Position numbers and translations under genes: made by a program. The notes below the pieces were generated by a model. It did no database searches. It worked only from the letters and a program-made list of their open reading frames with translations, and was not told the origin of the DNA. Positions 32,270 through 43,556 of a stretch of 64,000 bases of DNA are shown here, piece after piece (the stretch's first letter is position 1; each line of letters starts with the position of its first letter). The DNA comes from Pleurodeles waltl (lineage: Eukaryota; Chordata; Amphibia; Caudata; Salamandridae): contig NC_090441.1 in assembly GCF_031143425.1 (NCBI RefSeq), positions 223,444,928 through 223,508,927 of the forward strand, given 5' to 3'.

Positions 32270-33768
32270 ATGGCACCCCAAAGACACCCCCGGTTTTCAG
32301 ACGCCGAACTCCGGGTCATGGTGGAGGAAATAGTTCGGGTAGAGCCCCAGCTCTTCGGGACACAGGTGCAGCACACCAGCATTGCCAGGAAGATGGAGCT
32401 ATGGCAACGGATAGTGGACAGGGTCAACGCTGTGGGACAGCATCCACCAAATCGGGATGACATCAGGAAGCAGTGGAACGACTTACGGGGGAAGGTGCGT
32501 TCCATGGTATCAAGGCACAACATAGCGGTGCAGAAGACTGGCGGTGGACCCCCACCTACTCCCCCAGAATTTACAGCATGGGAGGAGGAAGTCTTGCACA
32601 TCCTGCATCCTGAAGGCCTCGCAGGAGTATCTGGAGGAATGGACTCTGGTAAGTCCAATCTTAACTACTTCATCCCCCCCACCCCACCTGCATCCCAAAT
32701 CATACCCCCACCCTCACCCCCACCCCATCACACCTACTCCCTGCAAATGTCTCACCATCACAACCCACCCATCCCAACACCTAGCCCTGCATGCGTCCAC
32801 AAAGCATGGACACCCATCACCAAAGCATGCCCACTGCACATACACATCTCCCCCACAAGCCACCCTCACAAAAGCCCCCACACAGGAATGCCAGCCCTAG
32901 GGTACACGGGCACCCACCCATTGCACGATATGGCACACACTGAAGCAATACCCATACCTCTATACCCCTGCAGGACCCGAACGCCACCACACCGCCCAGG
33001 AGGGTCCAGAAATGTCCATCCCACCCCCAGAAGAGGCCAGCAGTGATGACAGCAGCTCTGTCTCCCTGGACCCAGATGACCAGCCCGGACCATCGGGGAC
33101 CTCGGGACAGTCGGTTCCCCTCACACAGCCACAGGCCACAGCAGACCTAACCCCCTCTGGGAACACCAGCACAGCTCCCACCCAGCGGGCCCATGCCTCT
33201 GTCTCCAGGACACGTCAATCAGCGGTGTGTCCACCACTACAGGGCACCCAGGTTAACCCACCACCCCAACAACAACAGGGACCTGGGGGCAGTGGTAGAG
33301 GGCACACAGTCCAGGGGACAGAGGCCCAGGGAAACAGGGCAACTGGGAGGGCTGCTGTGCGTCGGGGGGGACAGGCCCAGGGAACCCACTCTTCACGAGG
33401 CCCTCTCCTCCATCATGGGAGCATACCACCACTCCCAGGAGACGATGGCGACGGTATTGGCCAGGTTCCAGGAGATCCAGGTCATGAAGGAGCAACAGTA
33501 CATGGGGTTCAGGGAAGAACTTCGAAGCATCAGTTCCGCAATGGACACCATCGTCGGGGCACTCAACCAGATTGTCACCACATTGCGGGACCATGTGGCA
33601 CCACAAAGGGCCCCTGTCACTAGCATGGACCAAGAACAGGCTACCACCTCCGCCGGCGCTAGTGGACAGGAGGCCCCCACACAACAACAGGCCACCAGAA
33701 CCCCACCCCCTGCAGAAGAAGAACCACCCCGAAAGCGGGGCCTGAGATCTCGGAAAAAGACAGAGTAG
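32270..33768 (+). pseudogene. First Harbinger Myb/SANT-like gene, copy B, one frameshift
   Basis: Exon 1 (32270-32648) encodes MAPQRHPRFSDAELRVMVEE and the ARKMELWQRIVDRVNAVGQH and DIRKQWNDLRGK helices of a Myb/SANT-like domain. A GTAAGT donor follows. The intron (32649-32973) ends in CTGCAG and exon 2 resumes in phase at 32974. Exon 2 encodes acidic/Ser-rich, Gln/Pro-rich and Gly-rich linkers, a long helical block (EALSSIMGAYHHSQETM to YMGFREELRS) and a basic RKRGLRSRKKTE tail that may be a nuclear signal. One frameshift in the G run near 33365 separates linker and helical block; copy C is uninterrupted there. The protein is expected to bind the element ends and partner the transposase, as NAIF1-like proteins do. 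Confidence 0.8.
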
Positions 33769-33981
33769 GATGCCAAGACAGCCGCCAGCAAAGGATACCC
33801 CCTGATGTCATCCCACTGTCCCACATTGTCACCCTGTCCAACCTGAAACTGCCCCAGCTCCACCTTTCACAGGCATATGGACAATGCACCTGTGAGACTG
33901 ATAAGCTGGACTCTGCCATGGACATTCCTCCACCATCACCCATTACCAATTTTTCATCCATGTCCCTAAATTCAGCACTTT

Positions 33982-33987
33982 AATAAA
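33982..33987 (+). promoter_or_regulatory. Polyadenylation signal of the Myb-like gene (copy B)
   Basis: AATAAA about 215 bases after the stop of the Myb-like gene, on the same strand. Copy C has one in the equivalent place (49385-49390). Confidence 0.5.
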
Positions 33988-34274
33988 AACACTTATTGCA
34001 CAAAAACATTCTGGAGTCTGCCTGTATTGTGAACAAATGTATTAAACATAACGCTGCCAAAATGTCCAGTTACACAGTGATGAGAGCATACCACTGTCAC
34101 ACAGCTGTAGTCCATGGGTAAACAAAGCAGAGGTCACGCAGTGGGGGCCACATCTCTGAAATTGAAGGGAAAGTCACAACTCAGTTAACATACATTGGGG
34201 GAATACGCCAGACAGTAGAGAGGCAGGAGACTGTAAGTAATTGTAAAATGCCGGTGTTGAATCTTACCTGTGTG

Positions 34275-35417
34275 TTATTGAAAATACTGTAGTATCACTC
34301 TGTCCCTGTTGTCTGTGTCGTCCCCGTCGTCTTCCTCCTCTTCACTCTCCACAGGTTTCACCGCTGCCACAACACCACCATCTGGACCATCCTCCTGCAG
34401 GAAAGGCACCTGGCGTCGCAAAGCCAGGTTGTGAAGCATACAGCAGGCCACGATGATATGACACACCTTCTTTGGTGAGTACATTAGGGATCCACCTGTC
34501 ATATGCAGGCACCTAAACCTGGCCTTCAGGAGGCCGAAGGTCCGCTCGATCACCCTCCTAGTACGCCCATGGGCCTCATTGTACCGTTCCTCTGCCCTGG
34601 TCCTGGGATTCCTCACTGGGGTCAGTAGCCATGACAGGTTGGGGTAACCAGAGTCACCTATTAGCCACACACGGTGTCTCTGTAGCTGTTCCATCACATA
34701 AGGGATGCTGCTATTTCGCATGATGTACGCGTCATGCACTGACCCAGGGAACTTTGCATTTACATGGGAGATGTACTGGTCAGCCAAACAGACCACCTGG
34801 ACATTCATTGAATGATAACTTTGTCGGTTCCTGTACACCTGTTCACTTTCTTTGGGGGGAACCAAAGCCACATGGGTCCCATCAATGACACCAATGATGT
34901 TGGGAATATGTCCAAGGGCATAGAAGTCACCCTTCACTGTAGCCAAATCGCCCACCTCAGGGAAAACAATGTAGCTCCGCATGTATTTCATCATGGCAGA
35001 CAACACTCTGGACAACACCTTTGAAAACATAGGCTGGGACATCCCTGATGAAATGGCCACTGTAGATTGAAATGACCCACTTGCCAAAAAATGGAGCACT
35101 GACAGAACCTGCACTAGAGGGGGGATCCCTGTGGGTTGGCAGATGGGTGACATCAGGTCTGCCTCCAGCTGGGCACACAGTTCCTGTATAGTGGCACGGT
35201 CAAGTCTGTATGTCAGTATGACATGTCTTTCTTCCATTGTCGACAGGTCCACCAGCGGTCTGTACACGGGAGGATTCCTCCATCTCCTCGCAAGTCCCAG
35301 CGGGCGGTGCCTAGGAAGGACAACATGGAGCACAGAGTCAAGCAACCCACAGGTACGTTCACACAGCTTGCACAGTACACGATTCTCTATGCATTGAATG
35401 GCTTGTATGAGTGGCAA
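34275..35417 (-). CDS. HARBI1-type Harbinger transposase, intact (copy B)
   Basis: An uninterrupted 380-codon frame encodes a PIF/Harbinger DDE transposase, the nuclear enzyme that excises and inserts the element at TWA sites. Blocks in order: RRWRNPPVYRPLVDL, LDRATIQELCAQL, QPMFSKVLSRVL, GVIDGTHVALVPP (first Asp), FPGSVHDAY, GDSGYPNLSWL, and VIERTFGLLKARFRCL (Glu); the spacing from the GDSGY Asp to the IER Glu is 35. The C-terminus is acidic and ends QYFQ. The Met at 35237 (MEERH) gives 320 residues; an acceptor-like CCTAG at the start of the RHRPLG codons suggests that the true N-terminus comes from an upstream exon. A GT-AG intron lies in the 3' untranslated part. The intron seen in copy A is absent. 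It runs opposite to its two neighbours. Confidence 0.85.
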   Translation of the reverse strand: MPLIQAIQCIENRVLCKLCERTCGLLDSVLHVVLPRHRPLGLARRWRNPPVYRPLVDLSTMEERHVILTYRLDRATIQELCAQLEADLMSPICQPTGIPPLVQVLSVLHFLASGSFQSTVAISSGMSQPMFSKVLSRVLSAMMKYMRSYIVFPEVGDLATVKGDFYALGHIPNIIGVIDGTHVALVPPKESEQVYRNRQSYHSMNVQVVCLADQYISHVNAKFPGSVHDAYIMRNSSIPYVMEQLQRHRVWLIGDSGYPNLSWLLTPVRNPRTRAEERYNEAHGRTRRVIERTFGLLKARFRCLHMTGGSLMYSPKKVCHIIVACCMLHNLALRRQVPFLQEDGPDGGVVAAVKPVESEEEEDDGDDTDNRDRVILQYFQ

Positions 35418-35439
35418 TGCAAGGCCTAGGCCTGTGTGA

Positions 35440-35758
35440 CGCAGTAGAATTTAAGCCATGTGGGCCCTTGAAATGGCGGCTGCCTGACCTGTGAAGTGTG
35501 ACAATGGGATGTGAGGTCAATGCGCTGGCGTGGCACACCGTGGCGGTAGGCGGTCGAAGACCGCGGCGCAAAGCCGCATTGGTTAACATTGAACCCTATG
35601 GGTTTCAGGAGCAAATGATGATGTGCGCCGGCGGTCGCGGTACGCACCGCCGCGGGCGTGACCGCCATTTTCTATCTGCTTAATCACTCGATACCTGATC
35701 ATCCACAGGAGAGGACCTATACTGCAAGTGCTGCTGTGACCTCGGTCTGGAAGAGACA
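35440..35758. promoter_or_regulatory. Divergent promoter region between transposase and third gene (copy B)
   Basis: The gap separates the minus-strand transposase from the plus-strand third gene. It contains a conserved GC-rich block (about 35530-35670) with GGCGGTCGCGG, ACCGCCGCGG and GTGACCGCC motifs, present also in A and C. An acceptor-like CCACAG at 35704-35709 suggests that the third gene has an untranslated first exon. Confidence 0.4.
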
Positions 35759-38315
35759 ATGGCTGCTGCAACTGGGGAAAGGGCCCCTGCCTTCACTTCT
35801 GAAGAATTGGACAAACTTGTGGATGGGGTCCTCCCCCAGTATGCGCTACTCTACGGTCCTCCAGACCAACAGGTAAGTACACTGGGACCATGCTTTGTGG
35901 CCAATGCCTGGGTTGAGTGGGGTGGATGAAAGATGGTGGGGAGGGGAGCGAATGAGGCATGCATCGCACGACAGATGAGAGCATGTGCCATATGGCAAGG
36001 TTGGGGAGGGAGGGCCACTCACATCGACCATGCAGAAAAGTGATGATATTTATTTTCCCACCCTGTACATGTCACATTGGTCAACGCCCATCAGAAGATC
36101 GACATCTGGCGTGCCATCGCCAAGGACGTCCGGACCCTGGGGGTCCACAACAGACGGGGCACCCATTGCCGAAAGAGGTGGGAGGACATCTGCCGCGGGA
36201 GCAGAAAGACCGCGGAGGATCTGCTGGGGATGGCCTCCCAACCTAGGAGGGGTGCCACACGGCAATTGACCCCCCTGATGTCCCGGATCCTGGCGGTGGC
36301 CTACCCCAATTTGGATGGGCACGTGAGGACATCACAGCAGACACAAGGGGGTGAGTACCAGCAAATGTTGCTATATTAGCGCACAGTGGAGGTGTCTGGG
36401 TGGGGGAGGAGGGCTGTGGGTATCTCTAGGCCAGGGCGATTTCTGTAGGCTAGGCCCCTCCGTAAGGCATGGCCCTGTGCCCCCGCCCCCCACCTCTGTA
36501 GGGTGCTAAGTACAGCTATCCATGGCCCTGGGTCACCTATGTGTGCATTTGTCGTCCATAGTCTTGTAGGCCAAGTCACAATAATTGAGTAGTGTACACC
36601 GAGTGCGCGGCGTAGTGCAGGGGGCTTCTGTGTCTGTCCTCTCCGCCAACGGTGTCGCCAATGCATGCACTCAACATGTCATTATTTTTACCCCCCCCCC
36701 ATTTTTTTTGGTCTTCCTGTTCATGTGTGCATTAGCATCATCAGGCGGAGGAGAAGTGGCATCGGAGCAAGAGGGAGCAGCATCTCACATGGCCCCGGAG
36801 GGCCAAGCAACCGACTCCGAGTTCACCAATGAGACAGAGGGCGAGGGGAGCTCCACAACGGGGACCCGTGGAGACGTCAGCGACACAGACACGTCCTCGG
36901 AAGGGAGCTCCCTTGTGGTGGCGGCAACATCCGTGCCCACCGCTACAACAGGTACAGCCGCCACCCAGCGCACCAGTTCCGCCCTCCCAGCAGCCCCTCA
37001 GCGTTCGCCCCGTGCCCGCTCGGCCAGGAAGGCGGGCATCTCCTTCGCCCCAGGCACCTCAGGCCCTGCCCCAGTTACCCCTGCTGCCCTCAGTGAGGAG
37101 ATCATTGACCTCCTCCAGACGCTCATTGTTGGGCAGTCTACCCTTTTGAATGCCATCCAGGGTGTAGAAAGGGAGGGGCACCGGAGCAATGCATACCTGG
37201 AGGGCATTCATTCGGGTCAGGCTGCCCATCAGCGATCGTTCAACGCTCTGGTCTCAGCACTGACGGCAGCCATTGTCCCTGTCTCCTGCCTCCCCCCTCC
37301 AATTTCCTCATCCCAGTCCCACTCCCCTGTTCCTCTGCCTATCCCAGCCACACCTACAGACCAGCCTGCACACACAGCAACACCCAAGGGCAGCTCATCC
37401 AAACATAAGCACCACAGATCACACAAGCATTCACACATGCAACATCCACATGCAGACATGCCAACAGCCACTGCCTCCTCTGTGTCCCCCTCCTCCTCGT
37501 CTCCCTCCTCTCTCCCTGTGACGTCTCCACTCACACCTGCATAAACACCACCATCAGCCAGTACGTCCATCACCAGCACACCCACCAGAACACTCCGCAC
37601 ACGTGCAGACACCACCCCCACTGCCATTTACACGTCCCCTGTGTCCTCTCCCAGTGTGTCTGTCACCCCCTCTTCCAAACCACACAAACGCAGGCAGCCA
37701 CCCACCCAACAGCCATCCACCTCACGACAGCCTCCGTCACAAGCACCTGCACCCAAAGACAGCACACTTGACTCTCCTACAACCACATCCTCTTCCTCCA
37801 CTCCCATACCCACTGCACCTACCCTTCCCACTGCTCCTAAAAAGTTTTTCCTCTCCAAAATTAACCTCTTTGCATCACCTGACCCACCCCCTCCATCTCG
37901 TAAGAGTCCAAACAGCACCTCAGCCACCACAAGCCCTGCACCTACAAGGACCATAGTCCAGGGCTATTGGAGTCCACCAGCTTCTAGGGCAGCAACATCG
38001 GCCAGCAGCAAGGGAACACTGAGCCCACCCCCTGGCAAAATAACTAAAAGAGGGAAGGGCCGGCGCGAGAGGCCAGAGACGTCAGCCCCCAAAGGCACTA
38101 CCCTGGCACCGTCACCTGGCACATCCACAAAGGGAGGCAAAGGCCCCAGAGAATCGGCGAAGGAGGGCAAGGGCAGCAGGGCGGACAAGTCCGGCAGCAG
38201 GCGAGATGCCCAGGAGGGCCCCACCAGCCCCATTTCGGGTGTGAAGGAGGACACCCACGGGCCCAGGACTCCAGCACAGGAGGGCCCCGCAAGCGAAAGG
38301 TCGGATGGCGACTGA
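35759..38315 (+). pseudogene. Third Harbinger gene, copy B: Myb/SANT-like domain plus Ser/Thr/Pro-rich tail
   Basis: Three exons: 35759-35872 (38 codons, GTAAGT donor), 36080-36350 (GTGAGT donor) and 36736-38315 (after ATTAG), about 654 residues in all. Exons 1-2 form a second Myb/SANT-like domain (FTSEELDKLVDGVLPQY, HQKIDIWRAIAKDVRTLG, RRGTHCRKRWEDI), clearly related in design to the first Myb-like gene. Exon 3 has an acidic Ser/Thr-rich part, a helical block (EEIIDLLQTLIVGQSTLLNA), a His/Lys-rich run, Ser/Thr/Pro-rich sequence, a conserved KKFFLSKINLF motif with a DPPPP run, and a basic GKITKRGKGRRER patch. Lesions: the intron 1 acceptor reads ATTG instead of AG, and a TAA at 37542-37544 interrupts exon 3. 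Function is unknown; a second DNA-binding or end-bridging factor is my inference. Confidence 0.7.
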
Positions 38316-38356
38316 GCGGTAAATATTGGCCCGATCATGTTCCCTGGGAACACATG

Positions 38357-39870
38357 TCAAGCACCGCTGAACAGGGCCCCGCCGTGACAAGCACCGCTGA
38401 ACATGGCCCCGCCGTGACAAGCACCGCTGAACATGGCCCTTCAAGACAAGCACCGCTGAACAGGGCCCCGCCGTGACAAGCACCATAGAACAGGGCCCTT
38501 CAAGACAAGCACCGCTGAACAGGGCCCGCCATGACAAGCACCGCTGAACATGGCCCCGCCGTGACAAGCACCGCTGAACATGGCCCCGCCGTGACAAGCA
38601 CCGCTGAACATGGCCCCGCCGTGACAAGCACCGTTGAACATGGCCCCGCCGTGACAAGCACCACTGAACATGGCCCTTCAAGACAAGCACCGCTGAACAG
38701 GGCCCTTCAAGACAAGCACCGCTGAACAGGGCCCCGCCGTGACAAGCACCGCTGAACATGGCCCTTCAAGACAAGCACCGTTGAACAGGGCCCCGCCGTG
38801 ACAAGCACCGCTGAACATGGCCCTTCAAGACAAGCACCGCTGAACAAGCCCCCGCCGTGACAAGCACCGCTGAACATGGCCCCGCCGTGACAAGCACCGC
38901 TGAACATGGCCCTTCAAGACAAGCACCGCTGAACAGGGCACCGCCGTGACAAGCACCGCTGAACAGGGCCCTTCATCTCAAGCACCGCTCCGCTGGGCAC
39001 CGCCGTCTCTGAACTGCTCCGCTGGGCCCTTCCTGTCAAGCACCGCTCCGCTGGACCCTTCCTGTCAAGCACCGCTCCGCTGGACCCTTCCTGTCAAGCA
39101 CCGCTCCGCTGGGCCCTTCATCTCGAGCACCGCTCCGCTGGGCACCGCCGTCTCTGAACTGCTCCGCTGGGCCCTTCCTGTCAAGCACCGCTCCGCTGGG
39201 CCCTTCCTGTCAAGCACCGCTCTGCTGGGCCCTTCCTGTCAAGCACCGCTCCGCTGGACCCTTCCTGTCAAGCACCGCTCCACTGGGCCCTTCATCTCGA
39301 GCACCGCTCCGCTGGGCACCGCCGTCTCTGAACTGCTCCGCTGGGCCCTTCCTGTCAAGCACCGCTCCGCTGGGCCCTTCATCTCAAGCACCGCTCCGCT
39401 GGGCCCTTCAACTCAAGCACCGCTCCGCTGGGCACCGCCGTCTCTGAACTGCTCCGCTGGGCCCTTCCTGTCAAGCACCGCTCCGCTGGGCCCTTCATCT
39501 CAAGCACCGCTCCGCTGGGCCCATCCTGTCAAGCACCGCTCCGCTGGGCACCGCCGTCTCTGAACTGCTCCGCTGGGCCCTTCCTGTCAAGCACCGCTCC
39601 GCTGGGGCCTTCCTGTCAAGCACCGCTCCGTTGGGCCCTTCATCTCGAGCACCGCTCCGCTGGGCCCTTCCTGTCAAGCACCGCTCCGCTGGCCCCTTCC
39701 TGTCAAGCACCGCTCCGCTGGGCCCTTCATCTCGAGCACCGCTCCACTGGGCACCGCCGTCTCTGAACTGCTCCGCTGGGCCCTTCCTGTCAAGCACCGC
39801 TCCGCTGGGCCCTTCATCTCAAGCAGCGCTCCACTGGGCCCTTCATCTCAAGCACCGCTGGCCCATGGAC
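38357..39870. repeat. Minisatellite of 29-30-bp units (copy B)
   Basis: Starting 40 bases after the third gene's stop, about 50 units share the core AAGCACCGCT. To about 38975 the units read like ACAAGCACCGCTGAACATGG followed by CCCCGCCGTG (30 bp) with 29-bp variants. From there to the end they read CAAGCACCGCTCCGCTGGGC followed by CCTTCCTGT (29 bp), with a CTCTGAACTGCTCC variant inserted periodically. Frames through the array are by-products of the repeat. Confidence 0.9.
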
Positions 39871-39960
39871 AGGGCCGGATCTGTGTTGGGCAGGGCTTCA
39901 CGAAGCACTCTGGGCACCATGCCTCCTCCAGAACCAGTGGAGTCTGTGATCCCCTTGATG

Positions 39961-40190
39961 GACTGTGGCTTTGCACTCCCCAGGATGGTACAGTGGGCAA
40001 CCCACCCACTGTAGAGACTTGAGAGACTGTGGCTTTGCACTCCCCAGGATGTTACAGTGGGCAACCCACCCACTGTAGAGACTTGAGAGACTGTGGCTTT
40101 GCACTCCCCAGGATGGAACAGTGGGCAATCCACCCACTGTAGAGACTTGAGAGACTGTGGCTTTGCACTCCCCAGGATACATCAATGGGC
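39961..40190. repeat. 64-bp tandem repeat with internal hairpin, about 3.5 units (copy B)
   Basis: GACTGTGGCTTTGCACTCCC starts at 39961, 40025, 40089 and 40153, an exact 64-bp period. Units carry ACAGTGGG and CCCACTGT as an inverted repeat. It is the same unit as in copies A and C. Confidence 0.85.
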
Positions 40191-41659
40191 ATGGAGGCCC
40201 CTCGTGGATCTGGCATTGTGGACTCAACTGGCTGAGCTGCCCCCCCTTCCCTTCCCCCTGAGGTGCCTGTAGTTTTACTATCTGATGCCCCTGCAGTGTT
40301 CTCTCCAATGGAATCGGGTCTCGTGTGTGGGCTTTTCCCATGTGTTTAGGCCCATTGGCCCACAAACAATGGCTGATAGCCAATATGGGCCGGACTTTTG
40401 ACCTATGTATATATTGTTCATGATGTAATATATTTTATTTATATATTTCACTTAACTTCAAATATGCTATAATATACTTCAATTTTAATGATCATTTTAT
40501 TTTGTCTTTGCATTCTTCCGGGGGGGTTTGGGGGGTGTCACTCTGAGTTGTTGCTCTGCATTGATGTGTGTGTTGTGGTGGGTGAGGGTGGGGGTGGGTG
40601 TGTGGCGTATGTGTGTTCCCGTAATTTTTTGCCTCCCCTGTGTCGTAGGTGCAGTACTCACCGTTGTCGTCTGCGCCGGCGTTCGTGCTCCTGGTAGAGG
40701 AGCAGGAAGAAAATGGCTGGGAGGATGTGTAGTTCCGGTTCCATGCTGTCCAGATTCCTCGTGGAGTGTGTAGAGGTGAGCGTTTTCCGTTCGAAATGTC
40801 TGTTTCCGCCGTGCTTTTATCGGCGGGGCAATCGCCCCGGAAAAGGTGGCGGATTGGTGGGTCGTGATAGTGTAGGCGGTACATTGTCTCCCGTCTGTCT
40901 GTTGGCAGTGACCGCCGCGCTGTTTGTTTCTACCTCCGTGGCGGTCGGAGTGTTAAAGTGGCGGTGTCTGTTGGCGGTTCCCGCCAGGGTCGGAATTCCA
41001 TTTTTTGGACTGCCAGCCTGTTGGCGGGTTGGCCGCCGCTTTAACAACGACCGCCAGGGTTGGAATGACCCCCTAAATGTATCTAAAAGCTATTAAAACT
41101 AAGCCTAAGACATATGTGTAAGATGTGTCAAAAGTGACAAGTTAAAAGGACACATGAGCATATATAAAGGACAATTTAAAAGTCAACATGTGTCATGACC
41201 ACACAAACTTGCCAAGTCAATTCAAAGAAGTGCATGAGAAAAGCAAAGAGATATCCTCAGTGGAGACAGCAAAGCCCAAACTGCAAGAAGGTTTGCAGAG
41301 TAATCTTGCGCTTATTTCAAAGGAAGAATCAAGAAGAGAAGATCCAAGATGGCCGCTGTGAGTCCTGAAGGTTAGTTACAGTTCTAGTCTTGCAATCGGT
41401 TGGTTGCTAGGTTACGAGCTCTCCAGCTGGAAGCCTAGCACTTCAACTGAGGTCTGACAGGAATCAGCTGTGTGGAGAGAGAGCGCGCTTCAGAACAGAA
41501 ACTCCTGTGAGGTAAAATTACATTTGAAGATTATATTACAGAAAACAGATAAATATTGTCAAGGTTTATTCAAAGAGTTTGATAGTAGACCGTTCCCGTG
41601 GAAGTCGGCAAGGCTACAGAGTTAATGTATGAATTAACCTTATGTTTACAAGGTTCTTG

Positions 41660-42035
41660 TTTAAGATATTAAAGTCAAAGAAAAAAACAAACTTTAAAAG
41701 AGCAAGTATCTACAAATGTCAAGGTAATAAACAAAGGCCAAGTTTAAAGGAGAAACGAACTGTTAACAAATAAGCATTTACAAATTCAATGGTAATAAAC
41801 CAAAATAGAGTTTAAAAGAGAAACAAACTTAAATAAACAAGCATTTACAACTACAAGTTATCGACAGATGTCGAAGTAAGGAAGGAGAAACTAACTGTAA
41901 TAAACAAGCATTTACAAATACAAGTTATCAACAAATGTCGAAGTAAGAAAGGAGAAACAAACTTTAATAAACAAGCATTTACAAATACAAGTATTGACAG
42001 AAGTCACAATAAGACAGGAGAAATTAAATAACATC
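41660..42035. repeat. 67-bp tandem repeat upstream of gypsy gag
   Basis: AAGCATTTACAA recurs at 41839, 41906 and 41973 (67-bp period), with more degenerate units before. Units read AATAAACAAGCATTTACAAA and onward. They lie in the untranslated leader or LTR of gypsy element 1 and are followed by a short TA microsatellite near 42065. Confidence 0.7.
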
Positions 42036-42549
42036 AGCTGATTTGAAGAACGCATTATCACCAACTATATATATATATATGTAGCAACATAAAACCAATC
42101 TCTAACAAAGGTTGAGAAGTTCTTCCAGAATCAGTAATAAGCATTTTTTAAGAAGAGCTCTCATTTATAGAGAGAAGCAAGGCTACAGAGAACTCAGGGT
42201 GAGTGAAGAAATAATAGAATTAAAGAGAATTAAGTGTTGAGAGTAAAAAGTGAACAACTGATGTTGTATGTCCCTAGTAATTGCGACTGTGACTCTTGCA
42301 GGTGCTGTATCCAATCTTGGATGTGAAGAGGCAGACTGAGTACTGGCGTTCATCATCTCTGTGGCAGTCTCTCTACCATCCCTTTCCCCTTTCCCCCTCC
42401 GGGGTACTCAGCACGAAGGATTAATATTCGTTGTGAGTAGCTCGGGTCGGGACTGAGGAGTTATCTTCTGCTTCTGAGGAAATCGAATTGAAGTATCCTG
42501 ACAGATTGAAGTGCCATCACCCTAATTTTAGGGAAAAACAGATTTCCCA

Positions 42550-43542
42550 ATGAGCAGAATGGCAGAAGGAATTGATATAAAAGCATTAGCCACCGTTTTG
42601 GAAGGGTTACAGAAACAATTAAATAACACCATAGAAGAAACAGTCCAAATAAAACAGCGAATAAATGAGTTAGGGAACACCGCTAAATCAAATGAATCTG
42701 TGTTTTCACAAATCCCTAGCCCTTCACAGTCTGCAGGTATATTCACTCAAGTAATTCATGCGGTTTCCCCTATTATTCCTTTGGCTCAACCTGAGCGCTT
42801 CGGTGGGGATCCAAATAAGGCGCAGATTTTTCTGACCCAATGCTCCTTGCATTTTTTATGTAGACCTGTCATTTTTTCCGTAGACCAGTCCAAAGTGGCA
42901 TTTATATTGTCTTATCTGACAGGAGATGCGGCCGCATGGTCCATGCCAATAATTTCCAGAAAAGATCCTGTTTTATATAATTTCCAAAATTTCAAGGAAG
43001 AGTTCTTAAGAATATTTGATCGGCGAACTGCAGCTCAAGCCACTGACAATGAACTACTGGAAATCAGGCAAGGTAATAAAGATCTAGTAGCCTATCTGGC
43101 TCATTTCAATAAACTCATTGTAGAGACTGCCTGGCCGGAGTCAAAAAGAGCCGCCATATTTTATCGTGGACTGAGAGATTAATTGAAAGATGCCTTAGCA
43201 CAAGTTCCAAATAGACCCACCGAAATTTCGGAGTTAATTGATCTTGTGTTACAGATTGACCACCGGTTAACTGAACGAAGAGCAGAAAAGAGAAGAGAGT
43301 ATCTACCATTTCCCCTGAGAATTGATCGTGTAAGAAATGATCATACGAGAGCCGGAGAAGGGATAACGATAGAAGAACCAATGCAAATTGGTTCCATCCG
43401 AGGTCCTTTATCTAAGGAAGAAAAAGAGAAAAGAAGAGTGAATCAACTATGTTTATATTGCGGTGCATCTGGGCATTTTGTTAAAAACTGTCCCAAGAAA
43501 CCCAAAGCTCTTCAGTCGGGAAAAGGCCAGCTTCATCAGTAG
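42550..43542 (+). pseudogene. gag: gag of Ty3/gypsy element 1, one premature stop
   Basis: The frame starts at a Met at 42550 and runs about 330 codons. An N-terminal coiled-coil-like stretch is followed by a retrotransposon gag domain (PERFGGDPNKAQIFL, AFILSYLTGDAAAW, FKEEFLRIFDR) and a C-terminal CCHC zinc knuckle ([14 protein letters not shown]) that packages the RNA. A single TAA at 43180-43182 interrupts the frame between the gag domain and the knuckle; the same frame stays open on both sides. The protein forms virus-like particles in the cytoplasm. pol starts about 15 bases after its stop. Confidence 0.85.
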
Positions 43543-43556
43543 AGGGAGTTGCCCTG

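Larger units (their letters stand above)
31669..41073 (+). mobile_element. Harbinger copy B (9405 bp, three-gene PIF/Harbinger element)
   Basis: The ends are inverted repeats of about 24 bp with four mismatches; both begin GGGGGTCATTC. The element is flanked by TAA on both sides (31666-31668 and 41074-41076), the canonical TWA target duplication of PIF/Harbinger. Inside, from left to right, are the Myb/SANT-like gene (plus), the transposase (minus), the third Myb/SANT plus Ser/Thr/Pro-rich gene (plus), a 1.5-kb minisatellite, 64-bp hairpin repeats, an AT-rich stretch and a GGCGGT-rich right end. The transposase frame is fully open; the other two genes carry one or a few lesions. It is a complete element by structure and fairly young. 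Confidence 0.9.

Noticed and set aside
38357..39870. CRISPR-like array
   Set aside because: Units are contiguous with no unique spacers, no cas genes are present, and the setting is a vertebrate transposon; it is a minisatellite.
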